A model generated the notes under the pieces. The model did no database searches. It was not told the DNA's origin and saw nothing but the letters and a program-made list of their open reading frames with translations. From the NCBI GenBank assembly GCA_951813855.1, contig OX638380.1:3674876-3738875 (forward strand): DNA of 64,000 nt, written 5' to 3'. The position numbers and the translations under genes were made by a program. Shown here in pieces: positions 9,478 through 17,672 of this stretch. Position 1 is the stretch's first letter. Every line of letters begins with the position of its first letter. The stretch comes from an uncultured Verrucomicrobiae bacterium. Lineage in GTDB: Bacteria > Verrucomicrobiota > Verrucomicrobiia > Limisphaerales > AAA164-E04.

Positions 9478-9758
9478 CGCTTCCGTGGGGTTGGTCAATT
9501 TGAAATGCATGGTATCGGGGCTTTCGGGAATGGCGAGTAAAAAATGCGGTCCGGATCGGATACCGAACTATTCGGCGGTCCCGAATTTGCGAATCACGGC
9601 AGGCTCGGAAATTTCAATGAGTTTCGTTTACCGGCGACTCGGCTACGATTGCGCCCGTCAGCATCTACCGGTAGTGAACTCCGGAAATTCGCGGGACAAG
9701 GGAACGTTCTTGGATGGTCGGTTCGAATTCGGATGAGAGGAGAAGCGCCAAAGCCGGG

Positions 9759-11272
9759 CTAACGGTATCTTCGTCCCGCCGGTTTTTCCGGTTCGGGAAT
9801 AGGCTGATGAGGTTTTCGGACGCGGTCGATACGCTCGCTCATTCGTCTGACCAGACTGGGGTAGCTGGCGGCCAGGTCGGTAGTTTCTCCCGGATCGGTA
9901 GCCAAATTATAAAGCTCCCAAGCTTGGTCGGATGCGTGGCGAAGTAACTTCATATCGCCCATCCGAATGGCTTGCATCAATCCGGTGTACTGCTGAGTCC
10001 GCCAATTGTATCGAGGCCATTCCCAATAGAGTTCGGGATGCCGTTTTTGCAATCCCCGGTTCAACAGGGTAGGGAGGACGGAAATACCGTCGATGCCTTC
10101 GGGAAGGCTGTCGGATGCGTTGGCCAGATCCAAACAAGTCGGGAGAAAATCCGGAAAATACCAAGGCAAATCGCTTCGTCGGCCAGGAGCGATGCGGCCG
10201 GGCCAACGCACCAGCATCGGCGTTCGCAATCCGCCTTCGTACATGGATCTCTTGCGGCCCTTGAGGATACCGCTGGAATTCAGTTCGCCGTCGAGCCGTT
10301 CGGCCGCCCCGTGGTCGGAGCAAAAGAACACGATCGTTTGTTCGGCGATGCCCAATTCGTCCAGCAAATCCAATAGGGCGCCGACTTGCCGGTCGACCTG
10401 CGAAACCATTGCCGCAATGACCTTCGCTTTGATCGACCAAGGGCGCGAAGCGTACTCCTCGGTCGCGGGATCATCGGCCGGAAATTCGTAACGTCCGTGC
10501 GGCGGGGTCCAAGGCACGTAGCAGAAGAAGGGACCGTCCTGATGGCAGGAGCGGATAAAATCCAGCGTTTCCTCGAAAATCAGGTTTTGGGAATATTGTC
10601 TGACCTTGCCGGTGTCCGGATCGGTCGACGGAAAAAATCCCGCTTGGGGCTGGTCGTCGTAAAAGCCTTCGTTGCCGGGCAACGCGATTTTTTGCCGTTG
10701 CGCACCAGATAATCGGGATAGAAGTAATGAGCATGGATTTGATGGTAGTATCCGAAAAACAGGTCGAATCCCTGCTTCTCGGGTGCGCCCTCGGTATCGA
10801 TATCGCCCAGTCCCCATTTGCCGAAACCTCCGGTAGCGTAATCGGCTTGCTTTAAAAGTTCGGCGACCGTCACTTCTTCCGAAGGCAAGGGAATCCCGCC
10901 GGTGTTGCCCCGCACTGCTGCGTGGCCCATGTGTTTACCGGTCATCAGAGTCGCTCGTGCGGGAGCGCAGACCGTGCATCCGGAATAACATTGGGTAAAC
11001 GAAAAGCCTTCGGTGGCCAACCGGTCGATATTGGGAGTCTGGATCGTCTTGCTGCCGAAACTGCTCAAGTCGGCGTAACCCAAGTCATCGACCATGATGA
11101 AAATGATATTGGGCCGCTCCGCTTCAGGTTCGTCTGCCGGACAGAATGGTGCCGCGCTCAGCACGAAGAGCAGGGCGAGCAGCCGGCGAATAGGCGAAGG
11201 GGCGGACGCCTTCGGATTCCTTGCGGTCACGACGGAGTCTCGCGAGGGGTCGAAAGTGAGTTCGTGATTCAT
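9759..11272 (-). pseudogene. Sulfatase, reading frame broken by an apparent 1-base frameshift
   Basis: The N-terminal part (from 11272) has a signal peptide (LLALLFVLSAAPFCPA), the metal-binding start PNIIFIMVDDLGYAD, and the signature C-x-P-x-R (VCAPARATLMTGK) in which Cys is converted to formylglycine. The C-terminal part (to 9759) carries the rest of the fold, including FFCSDHGAAE and LRTPMLVRWPG. The two frames meet at a run of six T on the plus strand (10688-10693; A6 in the gene). One more A would read GKKIALPGNEGFYDDQP through. This may be a real frameshift, a homopolymer sequencing error, or slippage that still yields some full-length enzyme. It lies 57 bases downstream of the inositol oxygenase on the same strand. 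Confidence 0.85.
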
Positions 11273-11329
11273 GACGTAGTTGACCGACTACTGTCGGTCG
11301 GCAGTTGAATGCGGTAAAGATCAAACGAG

Positions 11330-12196
11330 TCAGAATATGAGTCGTTCGGGCAGATGATCGGCGACTAACGCCCGGTAATACTTCTGAAGCCGACGCCAGT
11401 CTGGCGGGTTCGAGTTTTTGGAGTACAGATCGTAGGCGTTGAACCGGCGCACCCACGGGAGCATTTCCCGATCGTGGTCGTCGCAAAGGAAGTCGTACTG
11501 GCCTTCCCGGTGCCAAGCGTAAAACGAATGATAGCGAATCATATACAGGGCCGGTTCGGGAAGCTGGTCTTTCAGGATTTGGAACAGGTATTCGTCATGG
11601 CCCCAAGACAGGTGGACCCGGCGCAATCCGCAACCGGCTTCGTAGATGCCCGTTTCCGTGTTGAACCGAGGATTGCGCTTGTCTTTGTTGGCTTCGAAGA
11701 ATTCGGCGTAGACGATCCGGTCGTTGAATGCACAACCGACCGGGTGCGTATCGCCGACCACCGCCCACTGGGGTTCGCCGAATAGGCATAACACTTTACC
11801 GAGATCGTGGAGCAGTCCGGTCAGGACGAACCAGTCTTCGTGACCGGCTTGCCGGATGGCTTCGGAGGTCTGCAACAAATGCTGCAATTGATCCAATTCG
11901 ATATCCGGGTCCGAGTCGTCTACCAGGGTGTTCAAAAAATCCAACGCCTCCATGACGGTCATTTTTCGTCGGCGGGGCGGCAACCATTCCTTCTGTTTCT
12001 GCAGGACGAATTCGAAGGTCTGATGCCGGTGGTGGAGACGATAGAACTCCCGCACGCAACTGCAAGTTTCTCGGGAATAATCGCGGTACGTTTTCCGGCC
12101 CCGTCCTTGAGGATCGGGGTATACCTTCTGAGCCATAAAATCGTCCCACGTGTTCACGTGAGGCAACGGATTCTGCTCTTGTGGAAGGTCGTTCAC
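11330..12196 (-). CDS. Myo-inositol oxygenase (MIOX family)
   Basis: The 288-residue length matches the mainly eukaryotic MIOX family, a diiron HD-domain enzyme that cleaves myo-inositol to D-glucuronate with O2. All six expected metal ligands are visible: His106 (LQHLLQTSEAIR), His130-Asp131 (LTGLLHDLGKVL), His200 (LSWGHDEYL), His223 (MIRYHSFYAWH) and Asp256 (FNAYDLYSK). GEPQWAVVGDTHPVGC is also a family hallmark. It is probably cytoplasmic and active. The downstream same-strand gene is a sulfatase, so the pair may serve breakdown of sulfated or inositol-containing compounds; that link is inference. Confidence 0.93.
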   Translation of the reverse strand: MNDLPQEQNPLPHVNTWDDFMAQKVYPDPQGRGRKTYRDYSRETCSCVREFYRLHHRHQTFEFVLQKQKEWLPPRRRKMTVMEALDFLNTLVDDSDPDIELDQLQHLLQTSEAIRQAGHEDWFVLTGLLHDLGKVLCLFGEPQWAVVGDTHPVGCAFNDRIVYAEFFEANKDKRNPRFNTETGIYEAGCGLRRVHLSWGHDEYLFQILKDQLPEPALYMIRYHSFYAWHREGQYDFLCDDHDREMLPWVRRFNAYDLYSKNSNPPDWRRLQKYYRALVADHLPERLIF

Positions 12197-12631
12197 GTCG
12201 TGGGCCCAAGGGTCCGGCCCGACCGGAATCGTGGCAGGAGGTTATCGTTTTTTCAAGCCCTGAAATCCGACGAGGCGAGGCGTCCGGAGTCAGTCGACGA
12301 ACCGGGGAACATCCACCCGAAATCGTAAACGACCGGTCGTCAAAAACCTTCGGCGGCGAGGGTGACGGCGTTATGGGACAGGTCTAGGCGACCGGCCTTT
12401 CGTCGGTCAGAGCGAATTCGTAATTCGGTAGAAAAAAAGATTGAAAAGATGTCACAGGGGCGGTAGACTGGCCGGGCCTTCAAGAAACGAAGGCAGAAAT
12501 TGGGCTAAGGAGAAAAGAGGGACATCGACGATCGAATTGACGGAGATCGCCGCCAATCGAGATTTTCGGAGCAAATAGGTGCGTAAGAGCCGAATTGTTA
12601 TTAGGGGAGGGATGCAGGCGAAAATTTGAGT
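12197..12631. other. Intergenic region, nothing recognised
   Basis: This stretch separates the leftward inositol oxygenase from the rightward ATPase gene and should hold both promoters. No clear promoter pair, RNA gene or conserved ORF was seen. A purine-rich ggggaggg at 12604-12611 is about 20 bases before the chosen start, too far for a standard ribosome-binding site. Confidence 0.5.
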
Positions 12632-14755
12632 ATGAGTGTCGAATATTCCATGAGAATTTCCCGGCTTACCATCGATAAGTTGGGGGTGAAATTATACGAT
12701 AAGGTGTCGGCAGTAATCGCCGAACTCATCGCGAACGCCTACGATGCCGACGCGACAAGCGTGACCGTTCGCGCTCCGACGGGGAAGTATTTGGCGACCC
12801 GGAATGAAGGCAAGGTGTCGGACAAAGGATACGATATCGAGGTAACTGACGACGGGATCGGTATGACTCCTCAGCAGATTCAGAACTTCTTCCTTGTTGT
12901 CGGTGCCGAGCGACGTATCGATAACGAAAGAGGCGATCGTTCTTCTCGATACCACCGTAAAGTTATGGGCCGTAAAGGCGTGGGTAAACTCGCGCCATTT
13001 GGTATTTGCAAGTCAATCGAAGTGATTAGCGCCGGCGGAGAATACCTAAACGGCACCGGGAAAGATCCCGAAATGAAGGGTTACCTCACCTCTCATATCG
13101 TTCTTGATTACGAAGGGATCATGGCACTCGGTGACGAACCGGACGAACGATACCGGCCGGCGGTTGGCAAATTAAATGAATCGTATTCCCTGGAGCCGGG
13201 AACTCGGGTCATACTAAAGAATTTTAATTGTCGGAAAGTTCCCGATAGTAGAAGTATGGAACGTCAGCTGACTCGACGTTTTGGAATCAAGTCGGATAAT
13301 TGGCAGATTCAATTGCTGGACGGTACGAAAACAGATCCAGTGCCGGTGAGGGTTGGGCAATTCGAAGTTGAAACTATGCCGAATACCAGACTCACGTTCC
13401 AGTCGGACGGTACCGTAATAGGTCCCGACGGCAATGTTGATTCCAAGTGTAAGGCAGGATTTGATCAGGATGGCGAGTTTCGTTCGGTTACTGGTTGGAT
13501 GGCATATTCTAAAGTTCCGTATAAAGATGAACTCATGGCGGGTGTTAGGGTTTATTGTCGGGGTAAAATAGCGGCGCAAACGACTGTGTTTAATCAACGG
13601 GCCGGATTTACCGGAGAGCATAATATCCGTTCGTATCTAGTTGGCGAACTTCATGCCAACTGGCTTGACGAGAAGGAAGACTTAATTCAGACCGATCGAC
13701 GTGATATCCTTTGGTCCGAGGAAATCGCCGCTGTCTTCTAGGAATGAGGGCAAAAAAATGTCAAATATATTGGAACCTTGTCGCGGAATCCATTACGAAA
13801 AGCGACTCGGCAACTGTTTTTCGAGCTAGGTGACGTAAACAATCGAATTTCGGAAGAATTTCCGCGTGACGAGCAATCCGACATTCGTAAAAGAGCTACA
13901 GAGATTGCTCGATGCTTGGGGCAAACGATCAGTAGAGGTGAGCTCGAAGAGAAAGCCGTAGTGAGAGATTTAGTCGATTTGAGTATTACACTTGCTCCGC
14001 ACGTTAGCTTGAATTCGATGATGAAGAAAGCAGTCGAAAGCGCGGACTCACCGCTGAGCGTATTAACTTCGTTTTTACGTTTGGCGCGGTTGGCTGAGTT
14101 GTCGTCGTTTGGTAGGATCGCTGAAGATCGCCTTAAAGTGATCGACCGTCTTAATTGTCTTAAAGACGCTGAAGGTACCAACGAAAAAAGCCTTCAGCAA
14201 TTAATTACCGATGCCCCTTGGTTGATTAATCCCGAATGGGCACCAGTGACCGAAAATCAAACGTTTGCCAGCTTGCGTCGTGAGTTCGAGAAATATTACG
14301 AGAAAAAAACAGGTGATGTAGTTTTGTTAGCCGAGTTTCAAGAATCTGGCAAACGACCGGATTTTGTCCTGTTCAGTCAGGAAAATACGGTGCAGATAGT
14401 TGAGATAAAAAAACACCATCATCTATTGTCAGATTCTGAAATGGATCGAATTGTGAAATATCACAACATCATGAAATCTTTTCTTGAAGGCAATAAGCAT
14501 GAATCGTTTAAGAAGTGGTTCCAGGATTTTCACATAACGTTGATTTGCGACCGTCTCGAGTTGAACGGTATGTCACGTGCCGCTTTTGATGGGTATAAGC
14601 TAGCACGTAAGTTGACACATATGAGTTGGACTGATTTTTTATCCAAATCGAAACAAGCACACCAAGATTTCCTTGATGAGGCTAATCGACAACGTGAAGC
14701 TATATCGTGGAATGAGGCTGACGAATCCCCACGAATTTCTGCGCAAAACCCTTGA
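12632..14755 (+). pseudogene. GHKL-ATPase/PD-(D/E)xK restriction nuclease gene, interrupted by two nonsense codons and an IS
   Basis: The first part (ATG 12632) is a GHKL (MutL/Hsp90-like) ATPase: N-box with Glu31 and Asn35 (ELIANAYDADA), DDGIGM (73-78) and GRKGVGKLA (113-121). It ends at TAG (13739-13741), followed by GAA and TGA (13745-13747). The same frame then stays open and reads GQKNVKYIGTLSRNPLRKA, the continuation expected of this roughly 700-residue family; F-Q-E-W-G-Q would be restored by CAG and TGG codons. The distal part carries a PD-(D/E)xK nuclease site (RPDFVL...VQIVEIKK). The last 12 codons before 14755 come from the IS inserted at 14718. The family resembles BbrUII/HgiDII-type restriction enzymes as I recall them. 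Two separate polypeptides, the second from TTG 13778, cannot be excluded. Confidence 0.85.
14709..14741. repeat. Left boundary of IS10-like element: target duplication plus inverted repeat
   Basis: The 9-bp target duplication ggaatgagg (14709-14717) is followed by the left terminal repeat ctgacgaatccccacgaatt from 14718. The repeat pairs with the right end at 18 of the first 23 positions and resembles known IS10 ends (the GATCCCC core). Confidence 0.93.
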
Positions 14756-14768
14756 TTTTCAAGGGTTT
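14746..14768. terminator. Hairpin just inside the IS left end
   Basis: Arms aaacccttga and tcaagggttt (10 bp, perfect) enclose a TTT loop. It lies immediately inside the left end, where a terminator would shield the transposase gene from transcription entering from the host gene. No long T-tract follows. Confidence 0.55.
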
Positions 14769-14918
14769 CAGGAAAAAAGTGACCCAGTGCTTCCCACTGA
14801 CCAAGTGCCCTGGTTGCACGTGTCAATGCGGGTATCAACCCCTATTCGGGCAGTCATCATGCATGCATTGACATTGTTTCGTAACTGTTTCAGTGACGCA
14901 AGCCTGTGGTGCCCCAAA

Positions 14919-14949
14919 GCGTAAGTCGTTGATTACCAACGACTTACGC
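14919..14949. terminator. Perfect 13-bp hairpin upstream of the transposase
   Basis: Arms gcgtaagtcgttg (14919-14931) and caacgacttacgc (14937-14949) enclose a 5-base loop and are followed by aaaattttaaaaa. It is about 80 bases before the transposase start and could terminate read-through transcription or stabilise an RNA fold. Confidence 0.6.
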
Positions 14950-14968
14950 AAAATTTTAAAAAGCTTGA

Positions 14969-15025
14969 CTCTGATCAACAGTTCACATTCAATGTGCCGA
15001 ACCGGACATTGTCCTTTGATCAGAG
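14969..15025. promoter_or_regulatory. Long-range RNA hairpin just before the transposase start codon
   Basis: Arms ctctgatcaa (14969-14978) and ttgatcagag (15016-15025) are perfectly complementary. The right arm overlaps the region where a ribosome-binding site for the ATG at 15032 would lie. A smaller nested hairpin (cacatt/aatgtg) is in the loop. By analogy with IS10, transcripts starting outside the IS would fold and block translation, while a short internal transcript would not. Confidence 0.5.
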
Positions 15026-15031
15026 AAGATT

Positions 15032-16237
15032 ATGCATGTATTGACTGTGTTGACTATGTTGCGTTGCTGGATTGCCGATTACGCCATAATTGGCCACAAG
15101 GCTCGGGTCGAAGCTCTGCTAGCGGCAGTGATCGCGCTGCTCAAAGGCGACACCCTGACGCTGACAACGCTGGGGCGCAACCGAGACGGGTCGGCGCTAT
15201 CCAAGCACAAAATCAAGGCAATTGACCGACTACTCGGCAATTATCACCTGTACAAAGAACTGACGAGATTCTATACCGCCATGGCTGCGACATTGCTGAT
15301 GAATATCAGAAAACCAGTGATTCTCGTCGACTGGGCAGATACAGGGGTCACGACCAACAAAAAGTTGATGATACTCAGAGCAGCGGTACCTGTCAAAGGA
15401 CGGTCGATGGTCATCTACGAAGAAGTGCATCCTGAACGCAAATACAACAACGACAAAGTTCACAGAACGTTCATTCGGAGGCTTATGTCCTTGTTACCGA
15501 AAGGCTGCAAACCCATCGTGGTTACAGATGCAGGATACCGTGTGCCATGGTATCAAGACGTGTTGGATCATGGGGGACATTTCCTCGGACGTGTACGAGG
15601 CAAAGTCATGTATCAAGACCCGGAGACAAAGGACTGGAGCCTGATTTCAACGCTCTACGCCAAGGCCACAGCCCGCATTCGACATATCGGATCGACATGC
15701 TTGACAGTCACCAAATGCTTCAGCTGCAAACTGTATCTGGTGAGGGGCCAACAACGAAAGACCGGGAAGAAAAGAACTGCCAGGAACAAATCCAGGGATG
15801 CAAAATACCAGCTCAGTTACAAAACCCCATGGCTTCTAGCCACCTCATTGCCGCATGAACGAGGAACCGCAAAACTCATCAAGCGGATCTACTCACAGCG
15901 AATGCAGATCGAAGAAAATTTCCGGGATTTGAAGAGTCACCGCTTCGGTTTTGGGCTCCGCGATGCCTATACCAAGAGTCCTGAGCGTGGTGCCATCCTT
16001 CTCCTCATAGCTGCCGTTGCCACATTGGCGCTCTGGCTTCTGGGATTTGCTGGAACAACTCGTGGAATAGCAAGACATTTTCAAGCCAATACCATTCGAA
16101 ATCGAGCAGTTCTTTCCATAGTGTATCTGGGAAAAGAGGTGTGGAAAAATCAGAAGTTTATATTCACACTGGAAGAACTGAACCAAGCAATGGAACATCT
16201 GAAAAAACTGTTGTTTGAGGAGTCTCAATATGCTTGA
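15032..16237 (+). CDS. IS4-family (IS10-like) transposase
   Basis: The 401 residues match IS10 transposase along its length. Shared blocks include LTLTTLGRNRDGSALSKHKI, IDRLLGN, VILVDWADTG (first catalytic Asp), VVTDAGYRVPWYQ (second Asp), LGRVRGKVMYQD, and the Y-R-E-K signature YSQRMQIEENFRDLKS with the catalytic Glu. HFQANTIRNRAVLS near the C terminus is also IS10-like. All catalytic residues are present, so the enzyme is probably active. Hairpins upstream suggest control against read-through expression. Confidence 0.96.
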   Translation: MHVLTVLTMLRCWIADYAIIGHKARVEALLAAVIALLKGDTLTLTTLGRNRDGSALSKHKIKAIDRLLGNYHLYKELTRFYTAMAATLLMNIRKPVILVDWADTGVTTNKKLMILRAAVPVKGRSMVIYEEVHPERKYNNDKVHRTFIRRLMSLLPKGCKPIVVTDAGYRVPWYQDVLDHGGHFLGRVRGKVMYQDPETKDWSLISTLYAKATARIRHIGSTCLTVTKCFSCKLYLVRGQQRKTGKKRTARNKSRDAKYQLSYKTPWLLATSLPHERGTAKLIKRIYSQRMQIEENFRDLKSHRFGFGLRDAYTKSPERGAILLLIAAVATLALWLLGFAGTTRGIARHFQANTIRNRAVLSIVYLGKEVWKNQKFIFTLEELNQAMEHLKKLLFEESQYA

Positions 16238-16244
16238 AACCGTC

Positions 16245-16277
16245 AAAAAATTCGAGGGGATCCTTTAGGGAATGAGG
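16245..16277. repeat. Right boundary of IS10-like element: inverted repeat plus target duplication
   Basis: The right terminal repeat ends at 16268 (ttcgaggggatcctttag, 16251-16268). The second copy of the 9-bp duplication ggaatgagg follows at 16269-16277. Bases 16278-16297 then continue the interrupted nuclease gene as E-N-G-R-D-S-stop. Confidence 0.93.
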
Positions 16278-16293
16278 AGAACGGTCGAGACTC

Positions 16294-17384
16294 ATGACTC
16301 TGACGGCGATCGATGCTTTTTCTGGAGCTGGCGGGCTGACCGTCGGACTTAAACGAGCGGGTTTTCGCGTGGTCACGGCTGTTGAAGTCGAAACCCATTC
16401 CGTCGCCACCTACCGAGCAAATCATCCCGACGTTAGTTGTCTCGCCCGAGATATCACGACCGTTTCCGGAAAGGATTTATCTAATATTTTGGGAATTGAT
16501 CGGATTGATTTGCTAGCGGGTTGTCCTCCCTGTCAGGGGTTTACTAGTTTGACGATAAAGTATCACGGCAAGGATGATCCCCGCAACCGGCTTGTCCTTG
16601 AAATGGCTCGTTTGGCAGAAGAATTACGTCCGAAGGCGATCATGATGGAAAACGTTCCAGGGCTGGCCCGAAGAGGACGGTCTCTTTGCGCTGGCTTGCG
16701 TTCGCGACTTAGGGCTCTCGGGTATCGATTGACGGAAGGAGTCTTACAGGTTGCTAACTATGGCGTGCCACAGTTTCGAAGACGCTTGGTGTTGCTGGCT
16801 GGTCGAGGGTTCGAGATTCCTTTGCCCGGGGTTACTCGCTCCGGCACTAATACGGCCGGTTTGGCGTCGTGGAGAACGGTTCGCGAAACGATCGGAGGTC
16901 TGCCCGATCCCGTCACTTTGGCTAAAGCTAAAGCCACAGGGCCGATTGAACGGTCCGACTGGCACGTTGTGCGCGAATTATCGCCTGCGACTGTGGAACG
17001 GATGAAAGTTGTACGAGCAGGCGAGACTTGGAAAAGAATACCCGAACATCTTCGACCGGAATGTCATCGTGGCGGGTATGTTGGGTTCACCAATGTCTAC
17101 GGTAGTTGGAATGGGACCGTCCGTCGCCGACGATCACCGGTGGTTGCACCACTTTCAGCAAAGGCCGCTTCGGCCATCCCGAAGCCGACCGTACCATTTC
17201 GGTGCGCGAGGCGGCTTTGCTTCAGACTTTTCCCCGTGATTATTGCCTCAATACTCCCTACATCGGACATGCCTGCACCATGATCGGCAATGCCTTTCCG
17301 TGCGATTTCGCAGAAATCTTGTCACGACGGTGTCTCGAGGAAATTCATCGGCATACCGCAACAAGAACGAGCCGCTCCCGTTGA
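16294..17384 (+). pseudogene. C5-cytosine DNA methyltransferase, frameshifted near its C terminus
   Basis: From ATG 16294 the protein has motif I (DAFSGAGGLTVGL), catalytic motif IV (AGCPPCQGFTS), motif VI (MMENVPGL) and motif VIII (VPQFRRRLVLL). After GFTNVYG near 17100 the frame is lost. Motifs IX and X continue in another frame to 17384 (WDRPSPTITGGCTTFSKGRF, ISVREAALLQTFP, IGNAFP). One missing base at about 17105, in the codon before TTG GAA TGG, explains both frames. The protein read in the first frame alone ends at 17283 without motifs IX and X and is probably inactive. The ATG overlapped the original stop of the GHKL-nuclease gene, so the two were co-translated before the IS arrived. 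Confidence 0.88.
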
Positions 17385-17672
17385 GGATATTTCGGTCGGC
17401 AAGCGGGTTGGTTCCTGAGTCGAATCGATTGTCGTTACGTTTCCAATAGGATTTCGTCGTCGAAATAGCGCATTCGGTGCGCCATGGTTAACGGTAGGTA
17501 GCTTAGTCGTCGAGAATCGTCGACTCCGGTTCTCAAGGTGCGTACCGGTAAAAAGGAAACGGGAAGAGTGATGAGATAGTTTTAATCCGTTCGCTCCGGG
17601 AGGGTGACGGGGCGGTAATTTCGAATCCTCTTTACCCGGTCGATTCGGCGGGGCATTTTAGGTTAGCGAACC
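17385..17672. other. Intergenic region upstream of pdxA-like gene
   Basis: No gene or RNA was recognised. It marks the right edge of the decayed restriction module and should contain the promoter for the pdxA-kinase operon. Confidence 0.4.

Larger units (their letters stand above)
14718..16268 (+). mobile_element. IS4-family, IS10-like insertion sequence (1551 bp)
   Basis: The ends are imperfect inverted repeats (18/23 matches) flanked by identical 9-bp target duplications (ggaatgagg at 14709-14717 and 16269-16277), the duplication length typical of IS10. One transposase gene fills most of it. It sits in the last codons of the GHKL-ATPase/nuclease gene and separates that gene from the C5-methyltransferase gene. 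The intact duplications and full-length transposase suggest a fairly recent insertion. It is AT-richer than the chromosome. Confidence 0.95.

Noticed and set aside
9713-9760. A tRNA-like ggttcgaattc segment
   Set aside because: No acceptor stem, anticodon arm or D arm can be drawn around it.
12632-14755. TGA read as tryptophan (recoded genetic code)
   Set aside because: TGA would fit Trp at 13745, but many intact genes here end in TGA (for example at 2634, 3980 and 18666), and a TAG stop lies just upstream.
12632-17384. Use of GTCGAC avoidance as evidence for a SalI-like specificity
   Set aside because: GTCGAC occurs repeatedly in the window (for example near 269, 10391 and 10624), so there is no avoidance. 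This neither supports nor excludes a decayed HgiDII-like system.
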